NCBI RefSeq assembly: GCF_000010525.1 | Contig: NC_009937.1 | Coordinates: 1,679,501-1,743,500, forward strand | Length of the DNA stretch: 64,000 bases | Source: Azorhizobium caulinodans ORS 571 | GTDB taxonomy: Bacteria > Pseudomonadota > Alphaproteobacteria > Rhizobiales > Xanthobacteraceae | Direction: 5' to 3' | Shown: piece by piece, positions 47,679 to 56,909 of the stretch | Numbering within the stretch: the stretch's first letter is position 1 | Layout of the letters: every line of letters starts with the position of its first letter | Position numbers and translations under genes: made by a program | The notes under the pieces: generated by a model | Databases searched by the model: none | The model's input: only the letters and a program-made list of their open reading frames with translations | Told to the model about the DNA's origin: nothing

Positions 47679-48557
47679 TTACGCCGGCTTGCGGAGGATC
47701 AGCACATCCTGGAAGGTCGGGAAGCGACGTCGTACGTCGGCGATTTCGAAGAAGCGGGACCAGGTCTTCTTGAGATAGTCGAGTTTGTAGAAGACATTGG
47801 AGGCGTAAGACCTATCCGAGTGCCAGCGAAGGACCATCCGGTCGCCCACAAAATTGCGCTGGGCATCGAGTTTGGTCGCGGCTTCCGGGTGGGACATGGT
47901 CGGGTTCCAGAGCGGCCAGTCCGTTGTCATGTCCTGCAGCGTGAGCTCGCTGTGCACCGTGATCCAGGCCACGCCACCGGGCCGCAGAATGCGGCGCAGT
48001 TCCATCAGCCATGCGGTTTCCAGCGCTTCGATGTGGGTGAAGACACTATAGGCCGAGACGATGTCGACCGAATTGTCCGGCAGCGGCAAAGACGGGATCG
48101 AGTGGTTCTGAAACACCGTGCAGTTTGCGGGAAGGTAGCGGTTGCACCATTCCACGTGCAGGCGGTTGATGTCGCATCCCAAGGCGCGCATGCCCTGCCG
48201 CTCGTGGGCCATATGGCGTAGGACGCGGCCCGACGCGCAGCCCATGTCGAGGTAGTACTGAGGATCGACACCAAGCTGGGCTGCGGCCTCAAGGAGGTAG
48301 CGGGCATCGGCCAGGCCGCTCGCCCAATAGCTGAAATGGTCGGGTCCGTAATAGCCTTCCCGGTCACTCGTCAGCGGCAGCGGTGCGGTATCTCGCTCTA
48401 GCGCGGCCTTATAGTCCAGCGCCGTCCAGTCCCCCAGCCGGGAATCGGTGGCGTGGTAATCGCGCGCCGGACCCAGGACCTCGAAGCTGGGCTCCACGTC
48501 CGAGTTCAGGCAGACGAGGTTTTCCCAGATCATCGGCTTGGACGTCTCTGCACTCAT
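47679..48557 (-). CDS. Class I SAM-dependent methyltransferase
   Basis: 292 residues from ATG at 48557. The SAM-binding motif I is YYLDMGCASGRVLRHMA (about residue 110), motif II AYSVFTHIEALETAW with the acidic DIVSAYS strand, and RRILRPGGVAWITVH is motif III. The C-terminal part (FYKLDYLKKTWSRFFEIADV) is a cap. It methylates an unknown substrate in the cytoplasm, most likely a nucleotide sugar or glycan, given the glycosyltransferases nearby. Same strand as the TylF-like gene 49 bases upstream, so probably cotranscribed. Confidence 0.83.
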   Translation of the reverse strand: MSAETSKPMIWENLVCLNSDVEPSFEVLGPARDYHATDSRLGDWTALDYKAALERDTAPLPLTSDREGYYGPDHFSYWASGLADARYLLEAAAQLGVDPQYYLDMGCASGRVLRHMAHERQGMRALGCDINRLHVEWCNRYLPANCTVFQNHSIPSLPLPDNSVDIVSAYSVFTHIEALETAWLMELRRILRPGGVAWITVHSELTLQDMTTDWPLWNPTMSHPEAATKLDAQRNFVGDRMVLRWHSDRSYASNVFYKLDYLKKTWSRFFEIADVRRRFPTFQDVLILRKPA

Positions 48558-48606
48558 GATGGTCTCGTTCCTTGGCTCGTACTGGCCTTGGGACGGAACT
48601 CGCCGC

Positions 48607-50175
48607 CTAGGTGGCGAGATCCGTGTCGGATGGCAGGTACTTGGCGAGGTGCGGCAACCAGACGGGGAAGATGTTCTCGTCCTGAATATGGTTGAAGATC
48701 GTGACATTGCCGCGCCAGGCAACGCCGAGAATCTGCATGGTGTTTATCACGCGGGTGGAAAAGCCCGCGTCGCGGTACACGGCGAGGCCCGCCTCCACAT
48801 GGGGCGAGGTCATGTCGTGGAACATCACCACGGCATCCGGCGCCAGGAAAGGCAGCACGCCGCGTGCGTCATCGGCGGGGGCGGTGCCATCGTGCAGGCC
48901 GTCGATGAAGGCGAACGACCAGGGCTCCGGCCGGCTGGAGTAAACCTCCTCGAGCATCTGCGGCGAGTAGCCGCCCCAGAGCCGGTAGGTGCCTTCGGTC
49001 TGGACCTGAGCCAGTGACGCATCGACCTGACGCAGCCGTTCGTCCCGCATGAGCTCCGGGTCGATGCAGTCGAGATGGAGACCGGCGGCCAGAATGTGGG
49101 CAGCCGTCCAGCCGTAATGGGTGCCGACTTCCAGTCCGCGCTTTCCGGCGAACTGGCGGGCGATCTCATAAAGGCAGGCCGCCTCTTCCACCGAGGCATT
49201 CCCGGTGACATAGGGGGTGTCGTTTCGGCTGTCCGAACGCCAGATATGGGGAACTTGTGGCCTCAGATACGGCCACTGCACCGCATAGGGGTTCTGGGGG
49301 ACTGCATCCGGGAAAATGGGCTTCAGGTCGGGCGGGGTGAGGCCGGGCGGGATATAGTCGTATCGGGCGATCTCGACGTTTTCCTTCTGCTCGGCTTTGA
49401 CCGCGCCCCGGCCCGTATAGTCGATGCTCCAGAGCATCGGCCGCGCATAGCCCGTCTCCGGATTGGCGAAATATTCCTCGACCGCCTGCTTCGCCCCGGC
49501 CCAGTGGCCGTAGTCGTCGATAATGAGAATGCCGCGGTGCGCCAGACGCGGGTACAGATGCGTCAGCTCGGCCAGCGTGCTGTCATAAAAGTCCGTGTCA
49601 AGCCGCAGCAAGGCGATCCGCAGCGTCTGCACGCGGGGAAGCGTCTCCGACACGTCGCCTTGGACCAGCCGCACCAGCCGCATGTCATAGCCGGTGCTCT
49701 TCATCGCTTCATAAACGGCGTCGCGCGGCGCCGCGGCGCGCACCAGCTCGGCGATGTCCGGACCTTGCGAGCCGGCCATCAGATCGTTCGCATGGAGGCC
49801 ATGCAGATCCACGTCCTGGGATCCGGGTGCGGTCATACCTTCAAAGGTGTCGAACAGGAACAGTTCCCGATGCCGCTCGCCCCGGGCCAGAAGCGTGAGC
49901 GCAATCAGCATGGAGGAACCGCCACGCCACACGCCGCATTCGACGAAGCTTCCGGGAATGTTGCCGTCGATGACGGTATTGACTGCGGTCCAGAGCGCAA
50001 AGCCGCGTTCGGGCGATGTCATCGTAAAGGGCTGAACGCGGGTCCAGATTTCCGCAAATTCCGGGTGGGCGTCGAAATCGAACGTCGAAGGCATGCCATA
50101 TTCCAGTTGCGATAGGCGAAACACAGGACCCCAATTGAGGCGGCGGTGCAACGGGGCAGAAGAAAGATTAATCAT
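48607..50175 (-). CDS. Two-domain methyltransferase: TylF-like plus class I SAM methyltransferase
   Basis: 522 residues. The N-terminal domain (about 30-260) resembles TylF/NovP O-methyltransferases: GSFVECGVWRGGSSMLIALT (motif I), ELFLFDTFEGMTAPG, LLRLDTDFYDSTLAEL and RGILIIDDYGHWAGAKQAV with the metal Asp pair. The C-terminal domain (about 330-500) is a second methyltransferase-24 fold: KRGLEVGTHYGWTAAHILAA, FAFIDGLHDG and DAVVMFHDMTSPHVEAGL. Two catalytic folds in one chain suggest two methylations of one glycan. Divergent from the glycosyltransferase genes. Start at 50175 lacks a clear ribosome site; 50094 is an alternative. Confidence 0.75.
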   Translation of the reverse strand: MINLSSAPLHRRLNWGPVFRLSQLEYGMPSTFDFDAHPEFAEIWTRVQPFTMTSPERGFALWTAVNTVIDGNIPGSFVECGVWRGGSSMLIALTLLARGERHRELFLFDTFEGMTAPGSQDVDLHGLHANDLMAGSQGPDIAELVRAAAPRDAVYEAMKSTGYDMRLVRLVQGDVSETLPRVQTLRIALLRLDTDFYDSTLAELTHLYPRLAHRGILIIDDYGHWAGAKQAVEEYFANPETGYARPMLWSIDYTGRGAVKAEQKENVEIARYDYIPPGLTPPDLKPIFPDAVPQNPYAVQWPYLRPQVPHIWRSDSRNDTPYVTGNASVEEAACLYEIARQFAGKRGLEVGTHYGWTAAHILAAGLHLDCIDPELMRDERLRQVDASLAQVQTEGTYRLWGGYSPQMLEEVYSSRPEPWSFAFIDGLHDGTAPADDARGVLPFLAPDAVVMFHDMTSPHVEAGLAVYRDAGFSTRVINTMQILGVAWRGNVTIFNHIQDENIFPVWLPHLAKYLPSDTDLAT

Positions 50176-50273
50176 TTTGGGGTGTGGATCATACCCACTG
50201 GATCGACTTCGGCAGTTCGGTTATGTCCGGTGGGATTAATGCAGCTAGGTATCGGGTTCGGGGGAGTTAGGTG

Positions 50274-51911
50274 ATGTCCGCTTTCGATCAGCAGGAGGAA
50301 ATCGCGAGGCTGCGCGCGATCGTCGCTGATTACGAGCGGAAAAGTCATCGTTCAAAGTGGCTCATCCGGCAACTGATCAAGAAGATAAGAAATGCCCCCC
50401 GCGACTTCGTGATGCGGATGAAGAATTCCCGCCGGAAGCGCCGGGAGCGGGCAGCACTGGCCCGGGCCGTGCGGGTCCATATTGCGCCGGCCGTGCAGGA
50501 GATTGATCCCTCGGTTTCGACTGCGGTCACGCTCGCGCCTCCGCCCCCGGCATCCGCGTGCGCCGAGCCCCGTCCGATGTTTTTCCACGTGGCGCCGGGA
50601 GAGGTGGCGGACCTGATCTCCATCCTTGAGCGGGATCAGGCGAGCAGCCTTGCGCTTGCGCATATGGATCGCTTCTGCGGATCCCGCGAAATGGCCGCGC
50701 TGGTCGCCGAGGCTGCGGCCATCGACCCGGAAGTGGGATCCCTGACCGGGCACGAGATGGGCTATCTGACGCCTTTCCAGGACACGGAATACCGTGCGGT
50801 GCGCCAGGCCATGGACAAGATACCCGGTGGCGAGTTCGACGCCGTGGTTCTGGTGCCTTTCGGCAAGCTCGGTGGTGCCGATCTCGTGGGCGGTGTGCTC
50901 GCAACGGCCCTGGCGGGCCTCGGCCGCACATTGATCCTGCGCACCGACCTGCCCGATTGGGACCGGCCCGACTGGTATCCGCCGGAGGCGCCTGCGATCG
51001 ACATTTCCGGTGATCTGGCGATGATCCATCGTCGAACCCGGGCGCTTTATGTCATCCTCCAGCAGATCGCCCCGCGGCGCATCTTCAACGTCAACAGCCG
51101 TCTGGCGTTCGACATGATGGTGGAGTATGGCGCGCGCCTTGCCGTGACGTCCAAGCTTTATTCCTATTATTTCTGCGCCGACCGCGATCCGCACGGCAAC
51201 GAGGTTGGATATCCGATCTGGTATTTTGCGAATATTCTCCCCCATCTCCAAACTGCGATCTTTGACACCGAATATCTGGTGAAGGTTCTGACGGATCGTT
51301 ACGAGTTGCCTGCGGAAATGCGGGCCCGCATGCGCACGGTCTATACGCCAGCACGGATGCCTGTGCGCGAATCCGTGGTTGAGAAGCAGATCGCGAGCAG
51401 CGTCACGCGGGAGCGGCCGCGTATCCTGTGGGGCGGGCGGCTGGATCGTCAGAAGCGGTTCGATCTCGTGATCGAGCTCGCGCAGGTCATGCCCGATGTC
51501 CAGTTCGACTGCTGGGGCAAGGCCGTGCTCGATGCACCGCCCGACCTGTCATCCCTGCCCAAGAACATGAACATGCATCCGCCCTTTGCCGATTACGACG
51601 AGCTGCCTCTCGCTGACGCGGACGGCTGGCTCTACACGGCCGAATGGGATGGACTACCCACGATCCTGATCGAGCTCGGCACCATCGGCATGCCCATCGT
51701 GGCCAGTGCGGTGGGGGGCGTGCCCGAACTGATCGACGACACAACGGGCTGGTTGGTGTCGCCATCTGAGGGCGTCGCGGGATACGAGCGGGCGATCAGG
51801 CAGATGCTGGCAGATGCCGACGGGCGCCGGGCGCGCACCGCCGCACTGCAGGCGCGCGTGGCGGAGCGGCATGCGCCCGCCACCTATCTGCGCGCCATCG
51901 AGGAGATTTGA
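50274..51911 (+). CDS. Glycosyltransferase, GT4-like
   Basis: 545 residues from ATG at 50274 (GGGGGAG upstream). A basic coiled-coil-like N-terminus (EEIARLRAIVADYERKSHRS, KKIRNAPRD) covers the first 70 residues. The GT-B donor domain is in the C-terminal half: RPRILWGGRLDRQKRFDLVI, then EWDGLPTILIELGTIGMPIV with the E-x7-E-like donor site, and ASAVGGVPELIDDTTGWLV. It should add a sugar to a surface glycan on the cytoplasmic side. The GT2 gene follows two bases after its stop. Confidence 0.82.
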   Translation: MSAFDQQEEIARLRAIVADYERKSHRSKWLIRQLIKKIRNAPRDFVMRMKNSRRKRRERAALARAVRVHIAPAVQEIDPSVSTAVTLAPPPPASACAEPRPMFFHVAPGEVADLISILERDQASSLALAHMDRFCGSREMAALVAEAAAIDPEVGSLTGHEMGYLTPFQDTEYRAVRQAMDKIPGGEFDAVVLVPFGKLGGADLVGGVLATALAGLGRTLILRTDLPDWDRPDWYPPEAPAIDISGDLAMIHRRTRALYVILQQIAPRRIFNVNSRLAFDMMVEYGARLAVTSKLYSYYFCADRDPHGNEVGYPIWYFANILPHLQTAIFDTEYLVKVLTDRYELPAEMRARMRTVYTPARMPVRESVVEKQIASSVTRERPRILWGGRLDRQKRFDLVIELAQVMPDVQFDCWGKAVLDAPPDLSSLPKNMNMHPPFADYDELPLADADGWLYTAEWDGLPTILIELGTIGMPIVASAVGGVPELIDDTTGWLVSPSEGVAGYERAIRQMLADADGRRARTAALQARVAERHAPATYLRAIEEI

Positions 51912-51912
51912 G

Positions 51913-52653
51913 ATGCCACAGACGACCGATGCGCCGGTGGATATCACGGTTGTCATCACTGCTCATGGCGAGGGGATCATCGCCGGGCAGTCCGCGAAGA
52001 GTGCCGAGGCGGCCATTGCCGAGGCCGAGCGGGGCGGCCTGAGATGCGAGATCGTGGTGGTGCTGGACCGGGCCGACGAGCTCACCAGTTCCGTGTTGCG
52101 CGAGGCGCTTGGGGACCGCGCGCGCTACGCGATCTCCGACGCCGGCGATCCCGGCGGTGCGCGCAACCGGGGCGTGGCCGAGGCCAGGGGTACGACGGTG
52201 GCCTTCCTCGATGCCGACGACCTCTGGTCCTCCAACTGGCTGAAGGCAGGCTTTGCCCAGATCACGGCGCGTCCGGACACCATCGCCCATTCCGCCTGCA
52301 ATCTGGTGTTCGGCGGTAAGCGCATGCTCTGGTGGCACACGGATTCCGAGATCGCGCTCTGCGATGGCGCCTATCTGGCGTGGGGGAATTTCTGGGATGC
52401 GCTGACCATAGCGCGGACCGAAATTTACCGCCGCTTTCCCTTTCGGGCGAACGACCTGCGCCTCGGCTTTGGGCACGAGGACTGGCACTGGAACGTCATG
52501 ACGCTGCGCAATGGCGTCGCGCATAAGCCCGTGCCTGGCACCATGCATTTCAAGAGGGCGCGCCGTGGTTCGCAGATGGAGGCCGTCGAGCGCGTATCGG
52601 GCCTGCCGTGGCCCGACGCCATCATCGGGTTGGGACGCTCTCCGGCTTCCTGA
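51913..52653 (+). CDS. Glycosyltransferase family 2 protein
   Basis: 246 residues. GAGGAG precedes the ATG within the end of the GT4-like gene. The GT-A fold shows DITVVITAHGEGIIAGQSAK, DAGDPGGARNRGVAEARGTT (the nucleotide-sugar site) and the DxD motif as FLDADDLWSSNW, then a late GHEDWHWNV with the catalytic ED. It lacks membrane helices. Same transcript as its neighbours. Confidence 0.85.
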   Translation: MPQTTDAPVDITVVITAHGEGIIAGQSAKSAEAAIAEAERGGLRCEIVVVLDRADELTSSVLREALGDRARYAISDAGDPGGARNRGVAEARGTTVAFLDADDLWSSNWLKAGFAQITARPDTIAHSACNLVFGGKRMLWWHTDSEIALCDGAYLAWGNFWDALTIARTEIYRRFPFRANDLRLGFGHEDWHWNVMTLRNGVAHKPVPGTMHFKRARRGSQMEAVERVSGLPWPDAIIGLGRSPAS

Positions 52654-52702
52654 CGTCTTCCGCCGGCGCCCACCCTGAACAATTACGACGGATTACCAAG
52701 AC

Positions 52703-53665
52703 ATGGTCGAGCACCATCTCATTCTGGGGGGCTGTGGCTTTATCGGACGCCATGTGGCGATCCTGCTGGCACGGGCGGGACATAAGGTCATCCTGGCGGA
52801 CCGGGTGCCGCTGTCCTTCGGATTTGATGACGATGTGGCCGGCTCCATCGCTTGGAGTCCGTTCGATCTTGCCACCGCAGACTGGGATGACCTGATCGCC
52901 GGCATCGACGTCATCCATCATTATGCCTGGGCGTCGATCCCGTCTTCCGCCAATGCCGATCCCGGCGCCGACATGAAGGGCAACGTACTGCCGACCATCG
53001 CCCTGCTGGATGCGATGCGGGCCCGTCAGGAAGAGCGGAAGCGGCGCCTCGTTTTCTCGTCGTCGGGTGGCACGGTCTACGGGCGTCTGCACCGCGTGCC
53101 GGTGCGAGAGGATCATGCGCTCAGTCCGCTGAACGCCTATGGTGCCGGCAAGGCTGCCGCCGAGCTGTATATCTCCACCTACAGCAATCTCCATGGGCTC
53201 GACACGCGCATCGCCCGCCTCTCCAATCCATTCGGTGCGGGTCAGAACCTGGCGCGCGGGCAGGGGGCGGCGACCACCTTTCTGGCTCGGGCCATCAATA
53301 ATGAGCAGATCGTCATCTGGGGTGATGGCGAGGTGGTGCGCGATTATGTCCACATCGCCGACGCTGCGGCGGGGCTGGTGGCGCTGGCCTGCGCCAACAG
53401 TGTTGGCGCGTCGCACACCTTCAACATCGGCTCGGGGCAAGGCGTGACCCTCAACGCGATCATCGCGGAACTGGAGACGGAACTCGGCCGGCCGCTGGAT
53501 GTGCGCTACGAGCCGGCACGCCCCTACGACGTGCCGGTCAGCGTTCTGGATATCTCCGCCGCGCACGCCGCCCTCGGTTGGCGGCCGCGGCTCAGCTTTG
53601 CGGAAGGGATCAGGCTCACCCTCGCCGATCTGGCGGCGGGTCACGCCTTCTCTTCATTGCGGTGA
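52703..53665 (+). CDS. NAD-dependent epimerase/dehydratase (UDP-glucose 4-epimerase-like)
   Basis: 320 residues, extended-SDR type. The cofactor loop is LILGGCGFIGRHVAILLARA (GxxGxxG, residues 7-13). The catalytic Ser is in RRLVFSSSGGTVYG, and the YxxxK pair in NAYGAGKAAAELY. Further signatures: ARLSNPFGAGQ, DGEVVRDYVHIADAA and NIGSGQGVTLNAII. It likely makes the nucleotide sugar used by the two upstream glycosyltransferases. Ends in a terminator. Confidence 0.87.
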   Translation: MVEHHLILGGCGFIGRHVAILLARAGHKVILADRVPLSFGFDDDVAGSIAWSPFDLATADWDDLIAGIDVIHHYAWASIPSSANADPGADMKGNVLPTIALLDAMRARQEERKRRLVFSSSGGTVYGRLHRVPVREDHALSPLNAYGAGKAAAELYISTYSNLHGLDTRIARLSNPFGAGQNLARGQGAATTFLARAINNEQIVIWGDGEVVRDYVHIADAAAGLVALACANSVGASHTFNIGSGQGVTLNAIIAELETELGRPLDVRYEPARPYDVPVSVLDISAAHAALGWRPRLSFAEGIRLTLADLAAGHAFSSLR

Positions 53666-53672
53666 AAAGGGG

Positions 53673-53687
53673 GGGGCATGCTGCCCC
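53673..53687. terminator. Short hairpin between epimerase and atzF
   Basis: GGGGCA-TGC-TGCCCC, preceded by AAAA and followed by CTCTCC, between two convergent stops. Confidence 0.5.
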
Positions 53688-53695
53688 TCTCCGTC

Positions 53696-55471
53696 TCACT
53701 CCACTGAGGCAACATACGACCGGAAGCTGCCGAAGGCGGTGATGTCCGGGCAGCCGTGCGTGGCGGCGGCTTCGCAGAGGAAGCCGGTCACGGTGCGTCC
53801 GTCCGCGAGTTCCACGGTGCCGAGGCCGAGGGGGGAGACGATGGCGCCCACGAGCCGGCCGACCCCCTCATAGGGCAGGGACCACATCTCGCCCTTGAGG
53901 CTCGCGCCCCCCTCGTTCACCCGCACCACGCCGGGGCGGGGGCCTTCCACGAGCGACATGCGATAGACAGGCGCTGTTTCCACTTCGGTGACGAAGCGGG
54001 CTCCGAAGGATTTCAGTTCCGCGTTGAGCGGCATGCCGGACATGTGCGCGCCGAACACGCAGATCTCGTAGCGATCGGGATCGGCGGGCGGGGCGAGCGG
54101 GGGATATGCGGGCCTCTCCGCGCTGGCGGCCATGGGCAGGCCGGTATCGGCCGCAAAGGCCCGGGCGAGCGAGGCGACCTCCGCGTCCTGTCCCGCCGGG
54201 GCGAGGAAGGTGATGCCGTAGGGCACGCCGGAGGCCGCGATGGCGGCGGGGACCGCCGTGCCGCACAGGTCCAGCAGGTTGACGAAATTGGTGTAGGTGC
54301 CGAGTCGCGAGTTGAGGCGGATGGGATCGGCCAGCACCTCGTCCACGGTGTAAGCGGTGGGAGCGGTCGGTACGACGAGCGCGTCGAGACCGGCCAGCAC
54401 GGGGCGCACGACGGCGCGCAGTTCCTGCAGGCGATAAAGGGCGCGGAAGGCATCCGCCGCCGTGGGCTTCGCCCCGCCCTCGGTGATGGCGCGGGTCACG
54501 GGATGCACCGCGTCCGGATTGGTGGTCATGAGTGTCTCGGCAGCGAGCCAGCGCTCGGCCACCCACGGGCCCTCATAGAGCAGGCGTGCGGTTTCCGCGA
54601 AGGGCGAGAAATCGATCTCCTTCAGCGTGGCTCCCAGCGCCTTCAGGCGGTCGAGGGCGCCTGCATAAGCCGCGGCGGCATCCGCGTCGCCGAAGAATTC
54701 GCGTTGCGCCGCGGGCAGAACGCCCAGTGTGGGGGCGGCCGGCATGGGGCCGAGGGCGCCGACCGTATGCGGGCGGGAGAAGGCGTCCGTGGGCTCGAAG
54801 CCGCCGATCACCTCCAGCGCGGCCATGGCATCGTCCACCGTCAGCGCGAAGATGGAGATGCAGTCCAACGTGCGGCAGGCGGGCACGAGGCCGAGGCTGG
54901 GCACGAGTCCAAGGCTCGGCTTCAATCCGACGATGTTCTGGAGCATGGCCGGCACGCGGCCAGATCCGGCGGTGTCGGTGCCGAGCGCGATGGGCACGAT
55001 GCCCGCGGCCACCGCGCTGGCCGAGCCGGAGGAGGAGCCGCCGGGCACCAGCTCCGGCTTGAAGACGTTGCGCGGGATGCCATAGGGCGAGCGCACGCCC
55101 ACGAGGCCCGTGGCGAACTGATCGAGATTGGTCTTGCCGATGATGAGCGCGCCCGCCGCCTTGAGCCGCGCCACGGCGGCGGCATCGGCCTGTACGTCAT
55201 AGGCGAATGCCGGGCAGGCGGCGGTGGTGGGCAGGCCGGCGACGTCGATATTGTCCTTCACCGCCACCGGAATGCCGTAGAGCGGCAGGGCGGCATCGTG
55301 GTGCGCCTCCAGCGCGGCGGCTTCCGCCAGCACGTCCGCTTCCGGCCGCAGGGTGATGAAGAGGGCAGGGTCGGCGTGCTCGGCAATCCGTCGATAGGTC
55401 GCGCGCACCGTGTCGCTCGGGGTCCGTTGGCCGCCCCGATAGGCGGCGAGAAGGGAAGCGACGGTGTCCAT
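53696..55471 (-). CDS. atzF: Allophanate hydrolase
   Basis: 591 residues, the normal AtzF length. The N-terminal amidase domain (about 1-430) has Lys in GIPVAVKDNIDVAGLPTTAA, cis-Ser in LVPGGSSSGSASAVAAGIV and the nucleophile in LGTDTAGSGRVPAML. LVPACRTLDCISIFALTVDD is diagnostic of allophanate hydrolases. The C-terminal domain (about 465-591, EICVFGAHMSGMPLNAELKS, GVGRLVGAIVSPLGLGTVEL) completes decarboxylation to ammonia and CO2. Usual partner is urea carboxylase, absent here; AtzG-AtzE 7 kb away is a possible source of allophanate. Single gene on its strand. Confidence 0.92.
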   Translation of the reverse strand: MDTVASLLAAYRGGQRTPSDTVRATYRRIAEHADPALFITLRPEADVLAEAAALEAHHDAALPLYGIPVAVKDNIDVAGLPTTAACPAFAYDVQADAAAVARLKAAGALIIGKTNLDQFATGLVGVRSPYGIPRNVFKPELVPGGSSSGSASAVAAGIVPIALGTDTAGSGRVPAMLQNIVGLKPSLGLVPSLGLVPACRTLDCISIFALTVDDAMAALEVIGGFEPTDAFSRPHTVGALGPMPAAPTLGVLPAAQREFFGDADAAAAYAGALDRLKALGATLKEIDFSPFAETARLLYEGPWVAERWLAAETLMTTNPDAVHPVTRAITEGGAKPTAADAFRALYRLQELRAVVRPVLAGLDALVVPTAPTAYTVDEVLADPIRLNSRLGTYTNFVNLLDLCGTAVPAAIAASGVPYGITFLAPAGQDAEVASLARAFAADTGLPMAASAERPAYPPLAPPADPDRYEICVFGAHMSGMPLNAELKSFGARFVTEVETAPVYRMSLVEGPRPGVVRVNEGGASLKGEMWSLPYEGVGRLVGAIVSPLGLGTVELADGRTVTGFLCEAAATHGCPDITAFGSFRSYVASVE

Positions 55472-55783
55472 GAGGGCTCCTGCAATGACCTAGCCCCGCC
55501 CAAGCACGAACCGCGCCAGCGTGACAGATTGCACGGAGATGCATATTTTTATATTTATTTTCAATGGCTTGCATGAGATGGTCAGGCATCCTTGAGTGGG
55601 GTAGTAGCTTTAATTTTGCGCATGGCCCCGTGGCTGTTCAGTGGGCAATTGTCTATAAAAAAGGCTGTTGAATGCGTGTTGCATGCAGGTTCGCGTGATT
55701 TTCGCAATTGCTTCGTCGCCCTTGCAAAACAGCGCCCGTGATCTGATCTGAAAGGAAAGCGGGGGCTGGCGCGGGACCTTTCA
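55472..55783. other. Divergent promoter region of atzF and the LLM oxidoreductase
   Basis: 312 bases without a gene. The part near 55540-55570 is AT-rich (tatttttatatttattttc) and probably carries the promoters. A purine-rich site (GAAAGGAAAGCGGGG) lies upstream of the plus-strand gene. No regulator site was recognised. Confidence 0.5.
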
Positions 55784-56788
55784 ATGACCAAGCTTTCCAT
55801 TCTTGATCTTGCCCCCATTCCACAGGGCGCGACCGCTCGCGATGCGCTCCAGCGCAGCCTCGATCTTGCCCAGCATGCGGAAGGGTGGGGCTACAATCGC
55901 TTCTGGGTGGCCGAGCACCACAATATGGTGGGCATCGCCAGCGCCGCGACCTCGGTCGTCATCGGCTATCTGGCCGACGGCACGCGGAAGATTCGCGTGG
56001 GTGCTGGCGGCATCATGCTGCCCAATCATTCCCCACTGGTGATCGCCGAGCAGTTCGGCACGCTGGAGGCCCTCTATCCCGGTCGCATCGACCTCGGCCT
56101 CGGTCGCGCGCCGGGCACCGACCAATGGACGATGCGCGCGTTGCGCCGCGATCCGCGCGCCGCCGACACCTTCCCGCAGGATGTGCTGGAGCTTCAGGCC
56201 CTGCTCGGTCCGGCTCAGCCGGACCAGCGGCTGCGGGCGGTGCCCGGTACGGGTGCCGAGGTGCCGCTCTGGATTCTCGGCTCCAGCCTCTTCGGTGCGC
56301 AGCTCGCCGGCATGCTGGGCCTGCCCTATGCCTTCGCCTCGCATTTCGCGCCGGAGCTTCTGATCCAGGCGCTGGACACCTATCGCGCCCGGTTCGAGCC
56401 TTCGCGCCAGTTGCAGAAGCCCCATGCGATGGTGGGCGTGCCGGTGGTGGTGGCGGAGACGGATGCCGAGGCGCGGCGCCTCTTCACCTCCACCCAGCAG
56501 AGCTTCACCCACATGTTCCGCGGCACGCGCGGCCAGCTGCCCCCGCCCATCGACGATATCGAGACCTACTGGACGCCGATGGAGAAGGTGCAGGTGCAGG
56601 GCATGCTCGGGCGGGCCATCGTCGGCGGGCCGGCGACCGTGGAAACCGGACTGAAGGCCCTCATCGCCGAGACGCAGGCGGACGAACTGATGGTGGCTTC
56701 CGCCATCTTCGACCATTCCGCCCGTCTGCGGTCCTACGAAATCCTGAGCACCCTCGATATCGCGGCGCCGGTGCCGGCCTTGTCCTGA
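55784..56788 (+). CDS. LLM-class flavin-dependent oxidoreductase
   Basis: 334 residues, luciferase-like monooxygenase family. It begins [20 protein letters not shown], then [20 protein letters not shown] (the AEHH motif), [20 protein letters not shown] and [20 protein letters not shown], all of the MsnO8-like subgroup. The C-terminal [20 protein letters not shown] is a typical barrel end. It should use reduced FMN supplied by a separate reductase; substrate unknown. A TIM-barrel, cytosolic. Confidence 0.9.
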   Translation: MTKLSILDLAPIPQGATARDALQRSLDLAQHAEGWGYNRFWVAEHHNMVGIASAATSVVIGYLADGTRKIRVGAGGIMLPNHSPLVIAEQFGTLEALYPGRIDLGLGRAPGTDQWTMRALRRDPRAADTFPQDVLELQALLGPAQPDQRLRAVPGTGAEVPLWILGSSLFGAQLAGMLGLPYAFASHFAPELLIQALDTYRARFEPSRQLQKPHAMVGVPVVVAETDAEARRLFTSTQQSFTHMFRGTRGQLPPPIDDIETYWTPMEKVQVQGMLGRAIVGGPATVETGLKALIAETQADELMVASAIFDHSARLRSYEILSTLDIAAPVPALS

Positions 56789-56909
56789 GCGCTGCGTCCA
56801 GCCGCAAATCGTGCGTGCGTACAAGGCTGCGCGCGCGACGCATGCTAGGATGGACCATGACTGGGAAACGCGCCGCTGCGCCGCAGTGCGCCCCGTGCGG
56901 GAGAGAGCC

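Noticed and set aside
54860-54925. Apparent 18-bp tandem duplication in atzF giving LGLVPSLGLVP
   Set aside because: Allophanate hydrolases have the same length here (an LG-x-V, ST-x-G-x-VP type segment), so it is likely substitution rather than insertion.
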